Assembly: GCF_018691265.1 (NCBI RefSeq)
Contig: NW_024881316.1
Coordinates: forward strand, 22,917,819-22,981,818
DNA: 64,000 nt
Origin: Tyto alba
Lineage: Eukaryota; Chordata; Aves; Strigiformes; Tytonidae
Direction: 5' to 3'
The position numbers and the translations under genes are program-made. Positions 1 through 13,291 of the stretch are shown here, in pieces. The notes below the pieces were generated by a model. It did no database searches. It had not been told where the DNA came from and saw only the letters and a list, made by a program, of their open reading frames with translations. Position 1 is the first letter of the stretch; each line of letters begins with the position of its first letter.

Positions 1-3000
1 AAGAAGCACTGCTTAGCAATTACTCTGCAGGTGAAGATAAGAGGTTTGTTCAACTGTCAAGTCCAAGTTCCAGCCTTAATTTTAATAATAATTTAGGTAT
101 TGTAGGCCATTGGTCCTAGTATTCATTATGCTCAGGGAGCTAAGGGTTTCTTACCCTATTTTTTTCTAGTCTAGTCTCATTTAAATATTAAAATGTAGGA
201 AATTAAGTGCTCAAATAAGATAATGACTGATACACAGATGTAAGAGACATAGATCTAATTCTCATTATAGTGTTTGACTTCACATAGCTTGTGAATGCAG
301 GCAAGATATTTACTAACACTAATTAATAAAGCCTTACTAATGTGCACTGATTGTTCACTGATATCATCTGAGCATATACATTTGGTATCTGATAGAAAAT
401 ATCACTGGCAACATACCAAAGAAAACTTTCTTTGGTTTCTAAGTCTTGGAGCATCTTGACGTTGATTAGGCATGTCAGAGGCAAGAGGACACAGCTTGTG
501 CCAGCATGATGGAGTTTTTCTTCTGTGTCTTGACAGAGCACATGGCAGGCAGGTTAGTGCTTGCTGGGTGCTTGTACGCTAGAATAGGACCAGGAGTGCT
601 CTTTTGAAGCAGATTTCCCAGTTGTTTCCATTTATCACTCATCTTTTCACATCCCTGAGTGGGCTCAAAGTACAAGATTTTTAGTTTGAAACTAAACCAG
701 AAAATGCATTCCCAACTGTTTATGAGAATTCAGTTCAAAGGCTTAAATTAGGGCCAGTCTGAAATGGAAAAAATCTCTAGAAGCCATATGGTCTGAACAT
801 CAGGTCCTCAGCATCAGCTGTTTCACTCTGCAGATCATTCCTATTTGTAAGCACTTTGTGCTAATGTTGATATAGCACCTGAGTCCTGATGCTTCCATAG
901 CTATCCAGGCTGATGACCTTGCTACATGTGCCATGGTTCTGTCCCAAAAATGCCAGGTGTGCCATGGGCCTATATGACCACCTTTATTTTGGGATGACAG
1001 AGGCATCTGGTCTCTCCTTGAGCATGAGGCAGGTGTACAGCCAGCCCTGGGAACTCAGAAGTGCTCCTGAGTCTTCCTGTACAGCGTTCTATTTTTCTTC
1101 TGCCAGAAACAGCAGTCTTTAGAGACTTCTACTGCATATGGACAGAAGATATGACAAATAAATCGACCTCCTTTAATCTTCTATTTCAGTCATTCCTATA
1201 CTTATTAGGGTATCAGAGATCCAGTTCCTACTCTGTGGGACAGTATGAACTGTCAAAAGCATTTCCTTGATTTTCTGCAAAATTTTATCAATTCTTTGAC
1301 TGGAGGAACCACCTTATCTGTCTCCCAAATAGTATTCATTCCCTCAGAAGAGATTTATGATTTTCATAAGAGCATGATTTTGAAAGTCTGCAGGAAAAGG
1401 AGCACAGTTTGAACTCAGCTATGACAGCTGCTGTGGAGATCATACTAAAGTTATTGCTGTCCTGTTAAATTGGTGTTTTAATTAGACTACAATTCTTTAG
1501 AAAGCTCCACATTTAAACCTGTCACATTTTTTTAACTGACTGTATATCCTAAAACTTTTGTACTTCAGTTATTATGCTACAGCACTTAAAAAAAAATCCA
1601 CATGTAGTACAAGAAAGAGACTGCTTTTAATTTATAGCAACTTATGCTTCTCTATTACTCCTGAATTAAAAATCATTTTCTATGCCAGAATAAGTAAATC
1701 ATGCAAAACTTTCATAGATAGTAAATGAAATAGTAATTTCACTGATTTTCGCCAGGGGAAATTCAGAGTTGGAGAATGTAAGACAAAAGTCCTGTAATGC
1801 TGATGTGCATGTAGTGCTGACCATCTATATAATTCCAGACACAGTATATCACTGCACATATCATGATGTATTGCCATAAAGGAATAAAAAACTAACTTTT
1901 ACTGAAAATAAGAAAAAATAAAACTCCCTCCACTCTATCACATTCACACTCGCTCCACAGCAACAATGATAATAGTCAGTCTCCTCCCTGTGTTGCAGTT
2001 TCCTAAACTAGCTATCTGTGCACTCTGATGTTGCTCCTTTCCTGTCTGAGGCAGATGTTCCGTGCAAAAGTGGCTGAACTCTTGTAAAAAATTATTTTCT
2101 TCGGTAGTTATTACTGCTCCTCTTTCTACATTACTTAACCGCCAGAGAGAGTACTCCTATGTGCAATCCTCATCTGCTCCAGTGCTAAGTAAGCTGGAGG
2201 ATTTCTGTGGTTCTCCACTACCAGTTTAAGCCAGGGCAGCTCACAATACTAAAGCAGATTTGGCGTACCCATGCAGTCTAATCTGTTAGCCCTCCTGAAG
2301 AGAATGTACTGTCAAGCATAAGGACAGTAGTTTTTTAAAACAGTTACAACTAAGTTCAAAAAGTAGACTATTAAAATACAGGTTTTTCCCAGCTTTTCTA
2401 GTTTTTAAGTCATATATATTGCATGTGCAGTAGGTTTAGTAAAATAAGTGGTATTCAGCATGATGTAAGTAAGCATAGTGGTTTTGAGCCTGTGTTTTGA
2501 AAATATTTTTTGTCTTCTGACAAGATTCCACATTTCAAATAAGAATGTTACCATTTGTGATTTGAAAGATAGCTGCTTCAACTGTTCCTCTCACAGAATT
2601 ATAAAATGCATAGATATCAAGTCATAAAATCCTGTGTATGTTTCAGGCTTTGCAGATAAGCAAGAGAACAGAAGAGTGAAAAATTAAGCATGTACTCTCC
2701 TTAAAAAAAAAAAAAAAAAAAAACAACAAAACCCGTTCTTGAGTTTTTATGTAAAATAATACATACTTGTCCGATTACGACATGAGAAAAGTGCAGTTGT
2801 CTTTTCTGTGTGGATTTATGGGGTGAAATTCTGAATTTGTCAATGTTAGTCGAACTTTAGTCATTAGCTTGTGTAGGACAAAGTTGCCAACCATTGCTTA
2901 GTAGTTTATCTCCACCCACCTTTTCATGGAGGGAGAAGTTTGGAGGCTTACTAGAAAGACAGCACAAATTGAATTATCAAAATAAAATAATTCTAATTTT

Positions 3001-3104
3001 CATTGTTCTCATTTTAAAGTTAAATGTCTGGTTTCTATAAGGTCTTCTGCTCATCACATCAATAACACTTTTCTCTTACTGCTCAGACAATTAATTACAT
3101 CTCA
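1..3104. other. Unique AT-rich non-coding stretch
   Basis: I see no gene here. All open frames are under about 75 codons, lack recognisable domains and are scattered over both strands. The only low-complexity element is a run of 21 A at 2703-2723. Around 800-1130 the composition is less AT-rich, but I recognise no repeat family or exon there. Intergenic or intronic sequence is the simplest reading. Confidence 0.6.
2703..2723 (+). repeat. Poly(A) run, 21 nt
   Basis: An uninterrupted run of 21 A, followed by a short A/C-rich stretch. No retroposed body is recognisable upstream and CR1 elements do not end in poly(A), so this is most simply a mononucleotide microsatellite. Confidence 0.9.
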
Positions 3105-3275
3105 GAACACCTCAGGGACATAGGTATTCCTGTCTCATTTTACCAGTGAGGAATTCATACCAGAAAATATTAAACAATTATCCAAGGTCACTGAGCAAAC
3201 AATGAGTAGAGCTAGTAATCACAATTCCTGAATTGCACTTACGCTCCTTCTCTAGTGCAGTGTGCTCTCTCCAAA
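3105..3275 (+). repeat. MIR-like SINE relic (CORE-SINE family)
   Basis: The order of short blocks matches a MIR in sense orientation: CTCATTTTACCAGTGAGGAA, then TCCAAGGTCACTGAGCAAAC, then AGTAGAGCTAGTAATCACAA, then a CTCCTTCTCTAGTGCAGTG-like tail. These correspond to the MIR blocks 'cccattttacagatgaggaa', 'cccaaggtcacacagctagt' and the tail ending in 'gtgctct'. The copy is strongly diverged, as expected of an ancient amniote SINE. It ends a few tens of bases before the truncated LTR at 3310. The family call is from memory of the consensus and no alignment was run. Confidence 0.72.
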
Positions 3276-3309
3276 CGTATGCAGTATAATGACCTTGCAA
3301 AGAAGGTAG

Positions 3310-4220
3310 AGATTTTCTTCCTCATAGGAAAGAAAATTATTTTATTCTGAATTAAAAGCAACTTCTGCATTTCTAATAGCCCTAACAAAGACAACGCTTA
3401 ACAGACAAGGTGGGACAGTGAGAAATGCCACCACATCCAAAAAACACCTCCTCCCACCCCTCTCTTCTTCCCAGGCTCAGCTCTGCTCCTGATCTCTCCA
3501 CCTCCTCCCCCAGTGGCGTGGGGGGCAGGGGATGGGGGTTACAGGCAGTTTGCTACTTCCTCCTCCTCAGGAATGGGGATGAACTCCACACAGTCTTCCC
3601 TTGCTCCATGTGATTCCCCTTTCACTGGAAACAGTCCTCCATGAACCTTCTCTGGCATGAGTTCTTCCCATGGGACGCAGCCGTTCCCATGCTGATCCAG
3701 CGTGGGTCATCCCCCCTGTGTTGCAGTCCTCCCAGCGCCAAACCACAACAGCAAGGGCTTCTGCTTCCTTCAGAGTCCCGGCTTCCTTTAAGCATAGTTG
3801 CCTTCTCCAGGTTGGGCTCCTCCACAGGCTTCAGGGCCTCTGCTCCACCATGGACCTCCATGGGTGTTGGGGGGGCAGCCCTGCCACCTCACCACAGGAT
3901 AAATGGGGGGCTCTTTACTCCGGCGCGCCTCCCCCCCATTCCTTCTCCTTCCTTCTGCTGACCTCGGTTTTCACATAGGTGTCCTTCCCATAACTCCTCC
4001 TTACAAATCTCAACCCCCTCTCAGGTTCCCCTTCTTAAATACGTTATCGCAGAGGCTCAGCCACCCTTGGTCATTGGCTCGGCCCTGGCCAGAGGCGGGT
4101 CCGACTTGGAGCTGGGGGAACTTTGAGAAGTTTCTCACAGGGGCCACTGCTATAGCCCCCTCACCTGCTACCAAAAACCCTGCCACAGAAACACAGCACA
4201 GCAATAATCAGGTGTTAAAT
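3310..4220 (-). mobile_element. ERV LTR, minus strand, U5 end missing (avian ERVL-like)
   Basis: Read on the minus strand this is a GC-rich LTR of a type common in birds. From the U3 side it shows a CTGTGTTTCTGTGGCAGG block, then a GGCCAGGGCCGAGCCAATGA block. A TATA-like element in GATAACGTATTTAAGAAG follows at about 4031-4050. Next come diverged GGAGCAG/GTGGAGGACTG-type short repeats, a GGGGGAGGAGGTGGAGAGATC block, and AATAAA near 3341-3347. Sequence homologous to the rest of R and U5 is absent, so the copy is 3'-truncated near 3310. Short open frames at 3425-4277 fall inside it and are not genes. There is no internal retroviral region. Family name and exact 4220 boundary are uncertain. Confidence 0.85.
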
Positions 4221-7200
4221 AAGTTACCAGGAAGAAGAAGTGATCAGATCTTCATTATTACAAGAAATAATCAGTGAATATAAGCACAAAAATATCAGGA
4301 AATAACATACTCATATGCATGTCACATGCTGTTAATATGTATATTTTCATTTTAAAGCATCTGTTAATATGATCTTCATTTTAATTATGTATATTGTTGC
4401 CCTCTTTGCATTTGTTAGTTTTATTCAATGCTGGAAAATTCCATGACAAGGTTGCAGAACACTGACTGAAGAGTAGGAAAAAAGTACTCTGAGTATGTGC
4501 TTTTCTTGAATCTTGTACTAGAAGACATTTCAGCATGTGATGATAGCCACTGCTTGGGGTAGAATTTTGGGGTAGATGGACCACTATGAATCTTTCTGTG
4601 CTTTGAATACTACATAGGTAAAACAGTAAGACAGAAACAACTTCACATGTATCTCTCTCTACTGTAAGTGATACAATTTAGCAACCCCACATTGAAAGAA
4701 ATTTTACAGGTTAAAAATACTATGACCTTTTTTTCACTCTGACTCTCCGGTAAGAAAAAAAACCTAACTTAAATTCTGATTTAAGCAGTAGATCAGTGCT
4801 ACTCAGTGTACTAGCAACTGATCAAACAATAATCTTTAAAGATAGTCTCAGCTAATATATCAATAACATCTGTAATAGATACTGGAAGTATTTATATAGC
4901 TCAATGAACACAGCAACTAAGAGTCAATCTGAATTGTAAAAAGCAGTGCAAAAATAATAACATATAATTTCAATCAATCAAAAACCAAGGGTGCTGATTG
5001 CCTGTGACAATAACAATTAATTTATGTATCCTAACAGTGAGCTTCAAATATCAATTCACAGGGAGCATACAACAAATTGAAAGAAGTGTCTAGTGTAATT
5101 AAAAGGGCTGTGCCCATGACTTCACCTTTCTTATAAAAAAAATTTTTTTTATCAAAAAAATTTTCTATGACACTTGTTAAAGCACCCAAAGCAATCTTCA
5201 TGCCCAAGCACACTCAGATCCCTCATCTATAAACTCTCATATGTTTTCATCATGCTGCCATAACTTATACTTTTAGTTTCTGAAAGCAAAGCATACAGTA
5301 TTTCTTCTTAGCTAAGAATGTCAGCTTCTGAGAGCTGTTGCAAATTGTCAATAACAACAAATTTCTGAAAAAACTGGACCCTCGGTCCACAGTTATTAAT
5401 CTGCCTGTGAGGATTTCTTTTCAATCACTGTCTTTGACACCTGATAGCACTGGGGATGGTCAGAAGTGAAAAGGACAGGGGGTGAGAGGAGCCTGCTAGA
5501 GCAGAAGGACTGGACAGCACTGAGGGAGCAGGGAGGTCAGACTCCGCAGGGTTTCTTTACGTGGGACTCAGAAAGAGGAAAAGAAACAAACGTTAAAGCA
5601 CAATGACAGCCCTGCACATCCCTTCAGCTCTTGGGCATGCTGATTCACAGACTCACTAGCAGTTCTCACAATTACCTTTCTCTCTCCAAGGCTACAGCTC
5701 TTACTGCTTTTCTCCTGAAATCCCCCTCAGTTTCCACTTCATTAACGCATCACTGTATTAAAATAAAATATGTCCAGACTCTCTTTCCTTTCCATTTTGG
5801 CATAGTCTCTCAGAGGAAGGCTAGACTCCACTGTTCTCCTATGTTCTGAAACACAATGAAACTCATCCTGGGGATCAAAAAGGCTAAGGGGTGTTTCAAC
5901 CCTCCTGCTACTCAACAAGCTACCCAAATCTCTGTGTGACTACTAAGGTAGTGTATATAGCTTCAATCCTTGCAGACTATTCCTGAAGACAGAGCTTTCC
6001 ATTCTCAGGAGCCATCCTTGATACTGAAAAAAAAAAGGTTATATTGGAGTACTGGAACCGAGATATGAAAGATCAGATTTGCATGTCTAGGAACCTTTAA
6101 TTACTAGCATTCAGATATATTGTTCTTCATTAAAAATCCCTGTAGGAAAAAACACTAATAATCAAATTTCTTTTTTGATGTGGCTGCATCTTGTAATTTA
6201 TTGCCATCATGTGGTTCAAAGATGCTTTATGGTATTGCTCCATATCATCTTGCTTTCTCCACAATAAATGTATAATCATTTAGTGCTGTATAAGTGGTAG
6301 ACGCCAGTGTTTTCCCAGTTGAAGGCTGTAATCCCATAACTTTCACCTATGTTTTGGCTACAGATTCACCTGTGAATGCAGTAGGGTCTATCATGCAATA
6401 TCAACAAGAGCTGTTAGATATCAACCATCCTTACATATTTTGATGATGGTATTACCAAATAGGTATAAATAAGTTGTGACCATCATCCTTCCTTGTTAAA
6501 GTTTGAAATCAAGCAAATAGGTCTACCATGTTACTGGAAAAAAAGCGTAAGAGACTTGTACCACAAATTACATTTCTGTTCTTGTTCTGTATCAGAAGCT
6601 GGTGCAGCCACAGCAGCAATTTATTTTAAGAACGTGGTTAGTCAAGGAAAAACAGCTTCTTCCAATGGGTAATATAAAGTAATTTTTTACTATAGGAGTA
6701 CTGTCAGAAAGGCTGTATGTTTCACCTCTATATGAAGGTGTTCCAGTTTGGAGGTGGGGGTGGGGACTCAAAAGGAACAAGAAATTGGTTTGTCTTTGTG
6801 TTGTACATTTAGTGAGTATTTTTACTACTTTAGTCATTTTCATTTATATAAATAAAGCTTTTCCTTTTTTATCTAAATCTTACTTCTCCCCAAGGCTTCT
6901 CTGCAAATGCAGTGACGCTTCAGCAATGGGTAATTGAAGCTGCAGTGCATTTACAGCAAAATGCCATTTTTAAAGGGTGTAATGAAACATACTGCAGAGG
7001 CAGGATTTTTAAATTCACTATATGGAAACTGAATCCCTGTAGGAATGAGAGACCTGAGGATTTAGGACTATATCATATTGGCTGCCACTTCTTCAACCCT
7101 CTAGGCAATAGCTTTCCACAGTAAACTTTGGTTTCGTGTGACCATAAAACCCCTGATATTCAACAAGAGAACATCCTGAGCAGCTCAAAGAAAAAGAAAA

Positions 7201-10200
7201 TAAATGGAATGCACCAAAAAATCACAACAGGAATGCTTGTTGTTCCATATCAAGATCAGCTGCTACCAAACCTTCTCCAGATGTCCACTCCTAGTATGTG
7301 CTACTCTGAGCCTCACTTTAACTCTGCAGCTGATATTCCCCCTCCCTAGGCTTTCCCCTCACACCTCAAGGCAACGAGATAACGAAATGTTGTTCAAAAT
7401 TTTAACAGGCTTTTTGTTTTATATTTTCATTTTTCTGCATTCGTATAGTATTATCTTTTTACAAAGACAATCTTTGATATCTGTTTTAACCATTCAGTAT
7501 TTTAGTCTAGAGTCAGCTAATTATTTTCTTACTTGTCAAAAGTCAGCACTGATTAGCAAAAATGAGATACCAGCAATAAAATCATGCCCACTAAAAACAA
7601 CAGGCTTATTAACTAAAATGCTTCAGGTCAGACAGACATTTTTTTCTTTTACCTCTGCTCACTCCTAGAGTCTTTGGAATATAGATAATTTTTTGCAGTT
7701 ATAGATCTATAGCCACATTAGATACTCCAATTAGTGCGGTAAAAAAAAAGACAGGTATTCTTGTTTTCTAAGGAGGCTATTGTGTTATTTCTGTATTAAA
7801 TGAAAGTGCATATATGATTAATTTAATTTATTCAGGGAGAATTTTTAAAGTCTTAAAAGTCTTTAAATGTTATAAAAAAAAATAAAAATAGGCAGCAGCA
7901 ACTTTTAAACTTCAAAGGTGAATGGCCAGAAGGAATAATTCTTTCTTAACATCAACAGTGTTGTTATTCCTTTCTAAAATGAAGTTTGGACAATAAGAAG
8001 GTCAGTAGATATATAATACTTCATTTACAGTAGAACAATAGCCAGTACATTACTAATGGTTAACTATCTTAAACCAAAACTGGAAAGAAATCAACATCAC
8101 AAAACTTTAAACGCTCTTTGACAGCTCTGATGTGATTGGATGGGCAATTCACCCCTTGGTTTGGGGAAATATAGTTGATTTCAGTGAAGGAGTAGCTGAG
8201 ATGAGGAAGTTAGTGGGCCAGTAACACCTGTACTGAGAGTAGATAAGAGGGTGGAAATAGATATCATCTCAAACCTGCTTTTGGGCCCATTCACAATTCA
8301 ACATGATACCAACGTGTGATGTTCTGTGTGCCAACACTGCTCTTTGGGCCATGGGCCAGGATCTGGTTTATGATCTAATGGCCCAACTGACCATTCACAC
8401 TCAAAATTCACTTTAATAAATCTGACCCCAAGCAATCCCTACATAGTATAAATCATGGTCTGCCCTGTGATAGTTTGGGGGGAAAAAATTGATGCTTCAT
8501 CACTGGCAGTATCTCCAGTCACCATCGTCTCCCTTGGTGACTGCCAGAGTAGAGCATTTGCTGGAGTTTATATTATTCCATAAGATCTCAGGTTTTGGTT
8601 ACTGCTTCTCTACTAAAACATGGTAGCTGACCCTGAGCACTGTTTCAAGTCAATGTGGCTTACTTTGCATTAAAAAATAGATTATTTGCACTAATGCGGT
8701 CACTGACTGTATCTCAACTGAAAAGGTGTTCTGTGAATCTACCTCTTAACTGTAACCAAAGATGTGAGTGCTTTCTTAGGTGGAGTGCAAGGTGAAACAT
8801 TAATTTACCTTCAGTGTTCATTTGAACTAACCCATCTTGCTTTGTCCTGAAATGGAGGGCACAAAAAATGTTACCACCTTTCCATTCATGGGGTAGCTTC
8901 TTCAACTATGATTTTTCCCAACTATTCTGCAAGGGTTTCTCTATACTAAATATTTGTATCTTTGTACTTTTCCACCAATGCAACATTTAAAGAGAGTTCA
9001 GTTTCCTTCCCATTCATGGATGGAGAATGAGGCCTCATTCTCCTTTACCCTGGAGGACTTCCCGACCTAACAAAGAAAGAAACTATGACTTCAATTTCCC
9101 ATGTAGGTGGACCGTATGTGGTCCTATCCATGTTGGGTAAGATTTCAATTTTGCAAAGTTTCTGCTGATAGGATGGGTTTTAAAACTTATATACTCGCAT
9201 ACTTCCTGTGTTAGGGCTAAAAGTGTGGTTTGACTGATGGCGAAATATACTGTATTATAAAGGTTTTCAAAATAGACAAAATTCAGCATCAGCACACCAT
9301 TCAATACATGTTGCTAATATCTCACTATATCGAGCAAAAATTCATTTGGAACTTGGACTCTAACACATGAATACAAAAAGAAAAATCCAAACTATTTTTT
9401 CTGTGCTTGTACTATGCAACAATATCACTATGTATGTATTTGTAATTCTCTATTATTATCATAGACACATTAATCAAGATGCAGAAGATAAACAAAGGCC
9501 TCTGTATGTATTAGTTTCACAGGGGAATCTTGTCTTTTTAAGCTGATCATAACCAAATTATATGAATAAAGTATTTAAGGAGACACCGGTGAAGGTTGAA
9601 CTTGAGTAAATCACATATAGCAACTGAGCCCAAAGCAATCAAAATGTGGACCTTTTATTGAACTCTTGTTCTGCTGTTGCAGGTGTATTTATGAAGTCTT
9701 TGTTTGAGAGGAAAATGTTGCTATTACTCTAAAAACTTGCTTTAGTAAAAGAAAATCTTTGACATGTCTTAATGGAGATGATTTTTTTTAAGTTCCTTTT
9801 TATATTTAAGGCCATCATTCCATTAATCAAGTAGCTGACTAAATTTATAGCAATGTAGTTAACCTTCATTGAAATGTATGAATAATAAAGATTTGATTTT
9901 TAATATTTTCATGTACTAGCCTATGTAATTTATTTTGCATAGAAAGCTCTATTCTTTTGTTTAGCTCATTCTGGTAAAAAAAAATGAATAAAATTCTTCA
10001 GTGTTTTAAGTGAATTGCAACAGACAAACTGCTTTCAAGGAGTCGGGAATCCATCATTGCTTTCTGGCAGTGACCTGACACTTGAAAGCCCAGTCTCTCC
10101 TTCCAGTATTGGGAATGGAATACAAGAAAAAAAGAAAACTTAGCTTGAGTTTGGATTCACTGTACAGGTACCTCAGGAATCAGATAGAACTCAAGAACAT

Positions 10201-12599
10201 CTCTTCTTGGCTTATTAGAAAATAAATGAGAATGTTGCATGTAACATGAAAAAATGTAATAAAAACATGTTATTGGCTATAAGCAATGAATATTTTTGAC
10301 CCTGATCACCATAGCTAATATGTGCCACATTGGCTCACAGTTTATCCCCGTATACCTGGGAGTTCAGAAAGTTTCACATTTATATTCCATATAGATGAAT
10401 TTTATTGACCATGCTGAGTCAGGAGTACTCGTTTCAATACTTGATGGCTGAGTGGGGTAGCAAAAGTCTAAACCAAGACCTGAGCAATGTTCTGAAATGT
10501 TAATTTATTTAACATGCACTTAAAAAATTTTATATCGATCAAGGAATAAAAATTACATGCCTCTTAAACAATAAGTACAACTGGATTTTTGAATTTATGG
10601 GCAAGGACCCTGAATGTTTCAAGTAGTAGTTCATCAGTAGTTCAGGACTGGATAGTTCAGCTTATTACTGTGTTACCTATTAATAAATGTAATAAAATAG
10701 CCTCACTTTAGACTTAGGAAAATGGATCTATTTTAATATACTAATCAATTAGTTTTGTTTTGATAGCAACAGCAAGTATACTGTTTCATCATCAATTTGA
10801 ATCTTCCTTTCCCTTTCTCACTGGCTTCAAATCACCTTCCTATCTTTTAAACTCCTCTCTTTTCAGTCTGGTTTTTATGCACATTTAAAAGTGTTCTTTT
10901 TTTCCCTAGCATCAGAAGCCTTGACCCTTACTTTTATATCTTATAAACATTAATATTCTACACATAGCTGTAATAAAAACATGCTGATTACCAATAAAAT
11001 AAAACAGTATGGAAAATAACTAACATCTGCCACAGTGATTTCTGAATAGCTTCTATATTTCATTACAAAGACATAGACAGAATAGCATTTAACTTTGGGG
11101 GGGTATGTAGAGATTTTGAAACTTCCTCATGAACAGTGTATGTCAGTTGTATTCTATGACTGTTGTAACAGGGGTAATGTTGCCCTATGATGTGATGTAA
11201 GATAGATGATATACTATGATTTCCGCATTTCTGTTTTAATCACTCTGTGTATGATCAGTTGAAGTCAGTGAAAGACAAAACCAGAAATCATTTGATGATC
11301 CACTAACTGATTTAGGAGAGAGTTCAAGTTTGGGGTTCAACTGCTGGACCACAACTGTCGGTAGCTTCCTGTTTGCTCCTTTGGAAGGTTTAATTTCCAG
11401 AAATACCTTGGGGGGGGGGAGGGTGGGGCATGGAGAGAAAAAAAGTAAAATTTTAGCAGCTTTATAGAAACTGAACTAGCCTTACAGTTTTTACCTTATT
11501 CTTCCTGAGCAAATTTCATTCACACAAATTTGAAAAAGTGTTCAAAAGATAATGCAGAGTAAAAACTATTTCGCAAAACTCTTTTCTTTATGCAGTAGCT
11601 TCAATTCTACACATTATTTTTCTTCCATTATTTTCTTTCTTTTGGTCTCAAATGAAAGTAAAAAAATCAAATGTGTTTCTACTATCCTTTCATGATTTGA
11701 CTCCTCATGTTATTAACATATGAACTGCATTAAATGTTATTCACATTAATACTTAAATGCTAGAAGCTCAAAACATCAAATAAATTATGAGCTGGCACAC
11801 TAGTGCAGTGATTTTTCCAGAACTGACTGTACTGCCACCACAGTATGTATCCATTCTCTGCTGAAAGTGAAGGAGTAATGTTTTTTTTCATCCTGAGTTA
11901 GACAGGTTGCCTGTATAGAGAAGTAGAAGGTTAGTTTTCTGTAAGTTTTTGTGGGAGGATAAAGAAATAAATCATAACGCCATCCTCATTTTATTTTTCT
12001 AAATCTTTCAGCAAAAACCCTTGAGAATTTTGACAGCCATTAGCAGTGGCATCACTTTGTTCTTTCAAGCTTAGATATTTACAAAATATGTTTTTCTCTT
12101 CTGTTTTTAGCACAAGAAGAATGGGCCACAACCCGTTCCAGCCTAAAGGCACCACCTCCAAGGTCAGCCAGAGGGGGTTACAGGGAACACCCCTATGGTA
12201 GATATTGAAGGTCCTCCTCATCTGTGACCTCATCTCAAAGACAATTAATAGCCTGTGGTCTCCACATAAACAGCAACAAGACAAGTAATAGTCCATTTAT
12301 TTTCTATCCTAGGGATTACTCCTCATTATTATCTGATGTACTACTTGTATTTCCTATAACATTGAAGTGACATTGGCATTAGTATTATTTTATAACACGG
12401 ACTTAAAAAAACAGACAAAAACATTTGGCAAGCATTGTCTATAAACCATTCAAAGATGATGTTCTGTTGGTTGTATTCATTGCTGTGTGTAACTTAAAAA
12501 GCATGACACTGTTACAGATCTGGAGTCTCTCTACATACTAGCTAAGGCTGAGTTTTTGTTTAGGGTTGCTGAAAGACTGTAATATGATTCTTCTTTTTC
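4221..12599. other. Unique AT-rich non-coding stretch
   Basis: I recognise no gene or interspersed repeat here. The longest frame, on + at 7204-7668 (154 codons), has a composition like translated AT-rich DNA (runs of F, I, L and S) and no domain. A G-rich run lies at about 11410-11427. A 38-bp exon-like segment on - (8809-8846) has a good polypyrimidine tract and a CTGAAG/GTAAAT-type donor, but is too short to trust. The segment at about 12110-12260 is more GC-rich than its surroundings and may be a decayed repeat I cannot name. Confidence 0.55.
5133..5152. repeat. 20-bp perfect AT palindrome (A8T8 core)
   Basis: AT, then A8, then T8, then AT reads identically on both strands. It is followed after one C by A7T4. 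In double-stranded form such A-tracts are bent and can extrude as a hairpin. No function is evident. Confidence 0.9.
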
Positions 12600-13255
12600 C
12601 TTTTTTTTTTTTTTTCTGAACCAGACAATAATCAAGCTGTAGATAAGATGTTTTAACCTGTCTTTTTTAATATATGTTAGTTTAGATTAAGATGTTCGAT
12701 ATTAAGTTTGTAAATTTAATTTTAAATGCTGTTTTAATGGGGTTGAAAACAAGTAGCTACTGTATGTATGTAGCTAACTGAATTTGTTCAGTGTTTTAAC
12801 CTGTATTTGTTAAAAAAAAATCACATAAAGTTCCATGTGTAAGCTTCTCTAAATAGGAAACCATAATTTTGTCAAATGTTTGCCATAATTTGTCAATAAA
12901 GCTGAAACCTTTTGTAACAAACTAAATTTGGAATTACTTGTTTTCTAGCTTTAAATGACTGCTTTATTTCTTTTTCAAGAGATGCCTAAAATGTTTTTTA
13001 TATAAAAATTACAAAAATGAACCCAAGCCTGTTTTAAGATTTTTTGTGTAAGACTTTAAAAGTTGTATTAATAACTTCTGGTTGTTAAATAATTTAAAAG
13101 TTAACAAACTAAACTGTTACATGAATCATGGTTAGTATCCACTAATGTATAACATGTTAATGGAAAAAAATGCTTTAGAACAATAAATGGATTTTAAACT
13201 ATCCTCTAAGCTTGATCTTGCTAAACACAAACTCTGATTGACTTGTTTGTATTAG
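12600..13255 (+). other. AT-rich segment with two AATAAA motifs (3'-UTR-like composition)
   Basis: A very AT-rich block begins with a run of 15 T at 12601-12615. It contains AATAAA at 12895-12900 and 13182-13187, and the 12-mer GTTTTAACCTGT occurs near 12650 and again near 12793. The texture resembles vertebrate 3' UTR or conserved non-coding DNA, but no stop-bearing exon or transcript evidence ties it to a gene, and AATAAA is frequent by chance in AT-rich DNA. Confidence 0.3.
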
Positions 13256-13291
13256 CATGTCTCTCGTGAGAATGTAATGGAGTTTAAAGAG
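13256..13291 (+). other. Exon-like segment, 36 bp (candidate only)
   Basis: An acceptor-like TTGACTTGTTTGTATTAG precedes the segment and an AAAGAG/GTAAGA donor-like site follows. In frame 1 it is open for 12 codons (HVSRENVMEFKE) and keeps phase 0 on both sides, which fits the next candidate at 14233. At 36 bp it would be a microexon. Matching phase between two short segments is weak evidence, so this may be a chance pseudo-exon. Confidence 0.15.

Noticed and set aside
3425..4277. GC-rich open frames of 60-124 codons as genes
   Set aside because: They lie inside the minus-strand LTR, occur on both strands and show low-complexity P/S/G-rich composition.
7204..7668. 154-codon frame as a membrane protein gene
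   Set aside because: The runs of F, I, L and S reflect AT-rich DNA; there is no splice or promoter context and the frame is interrupted by nothing recognisable as a domain.
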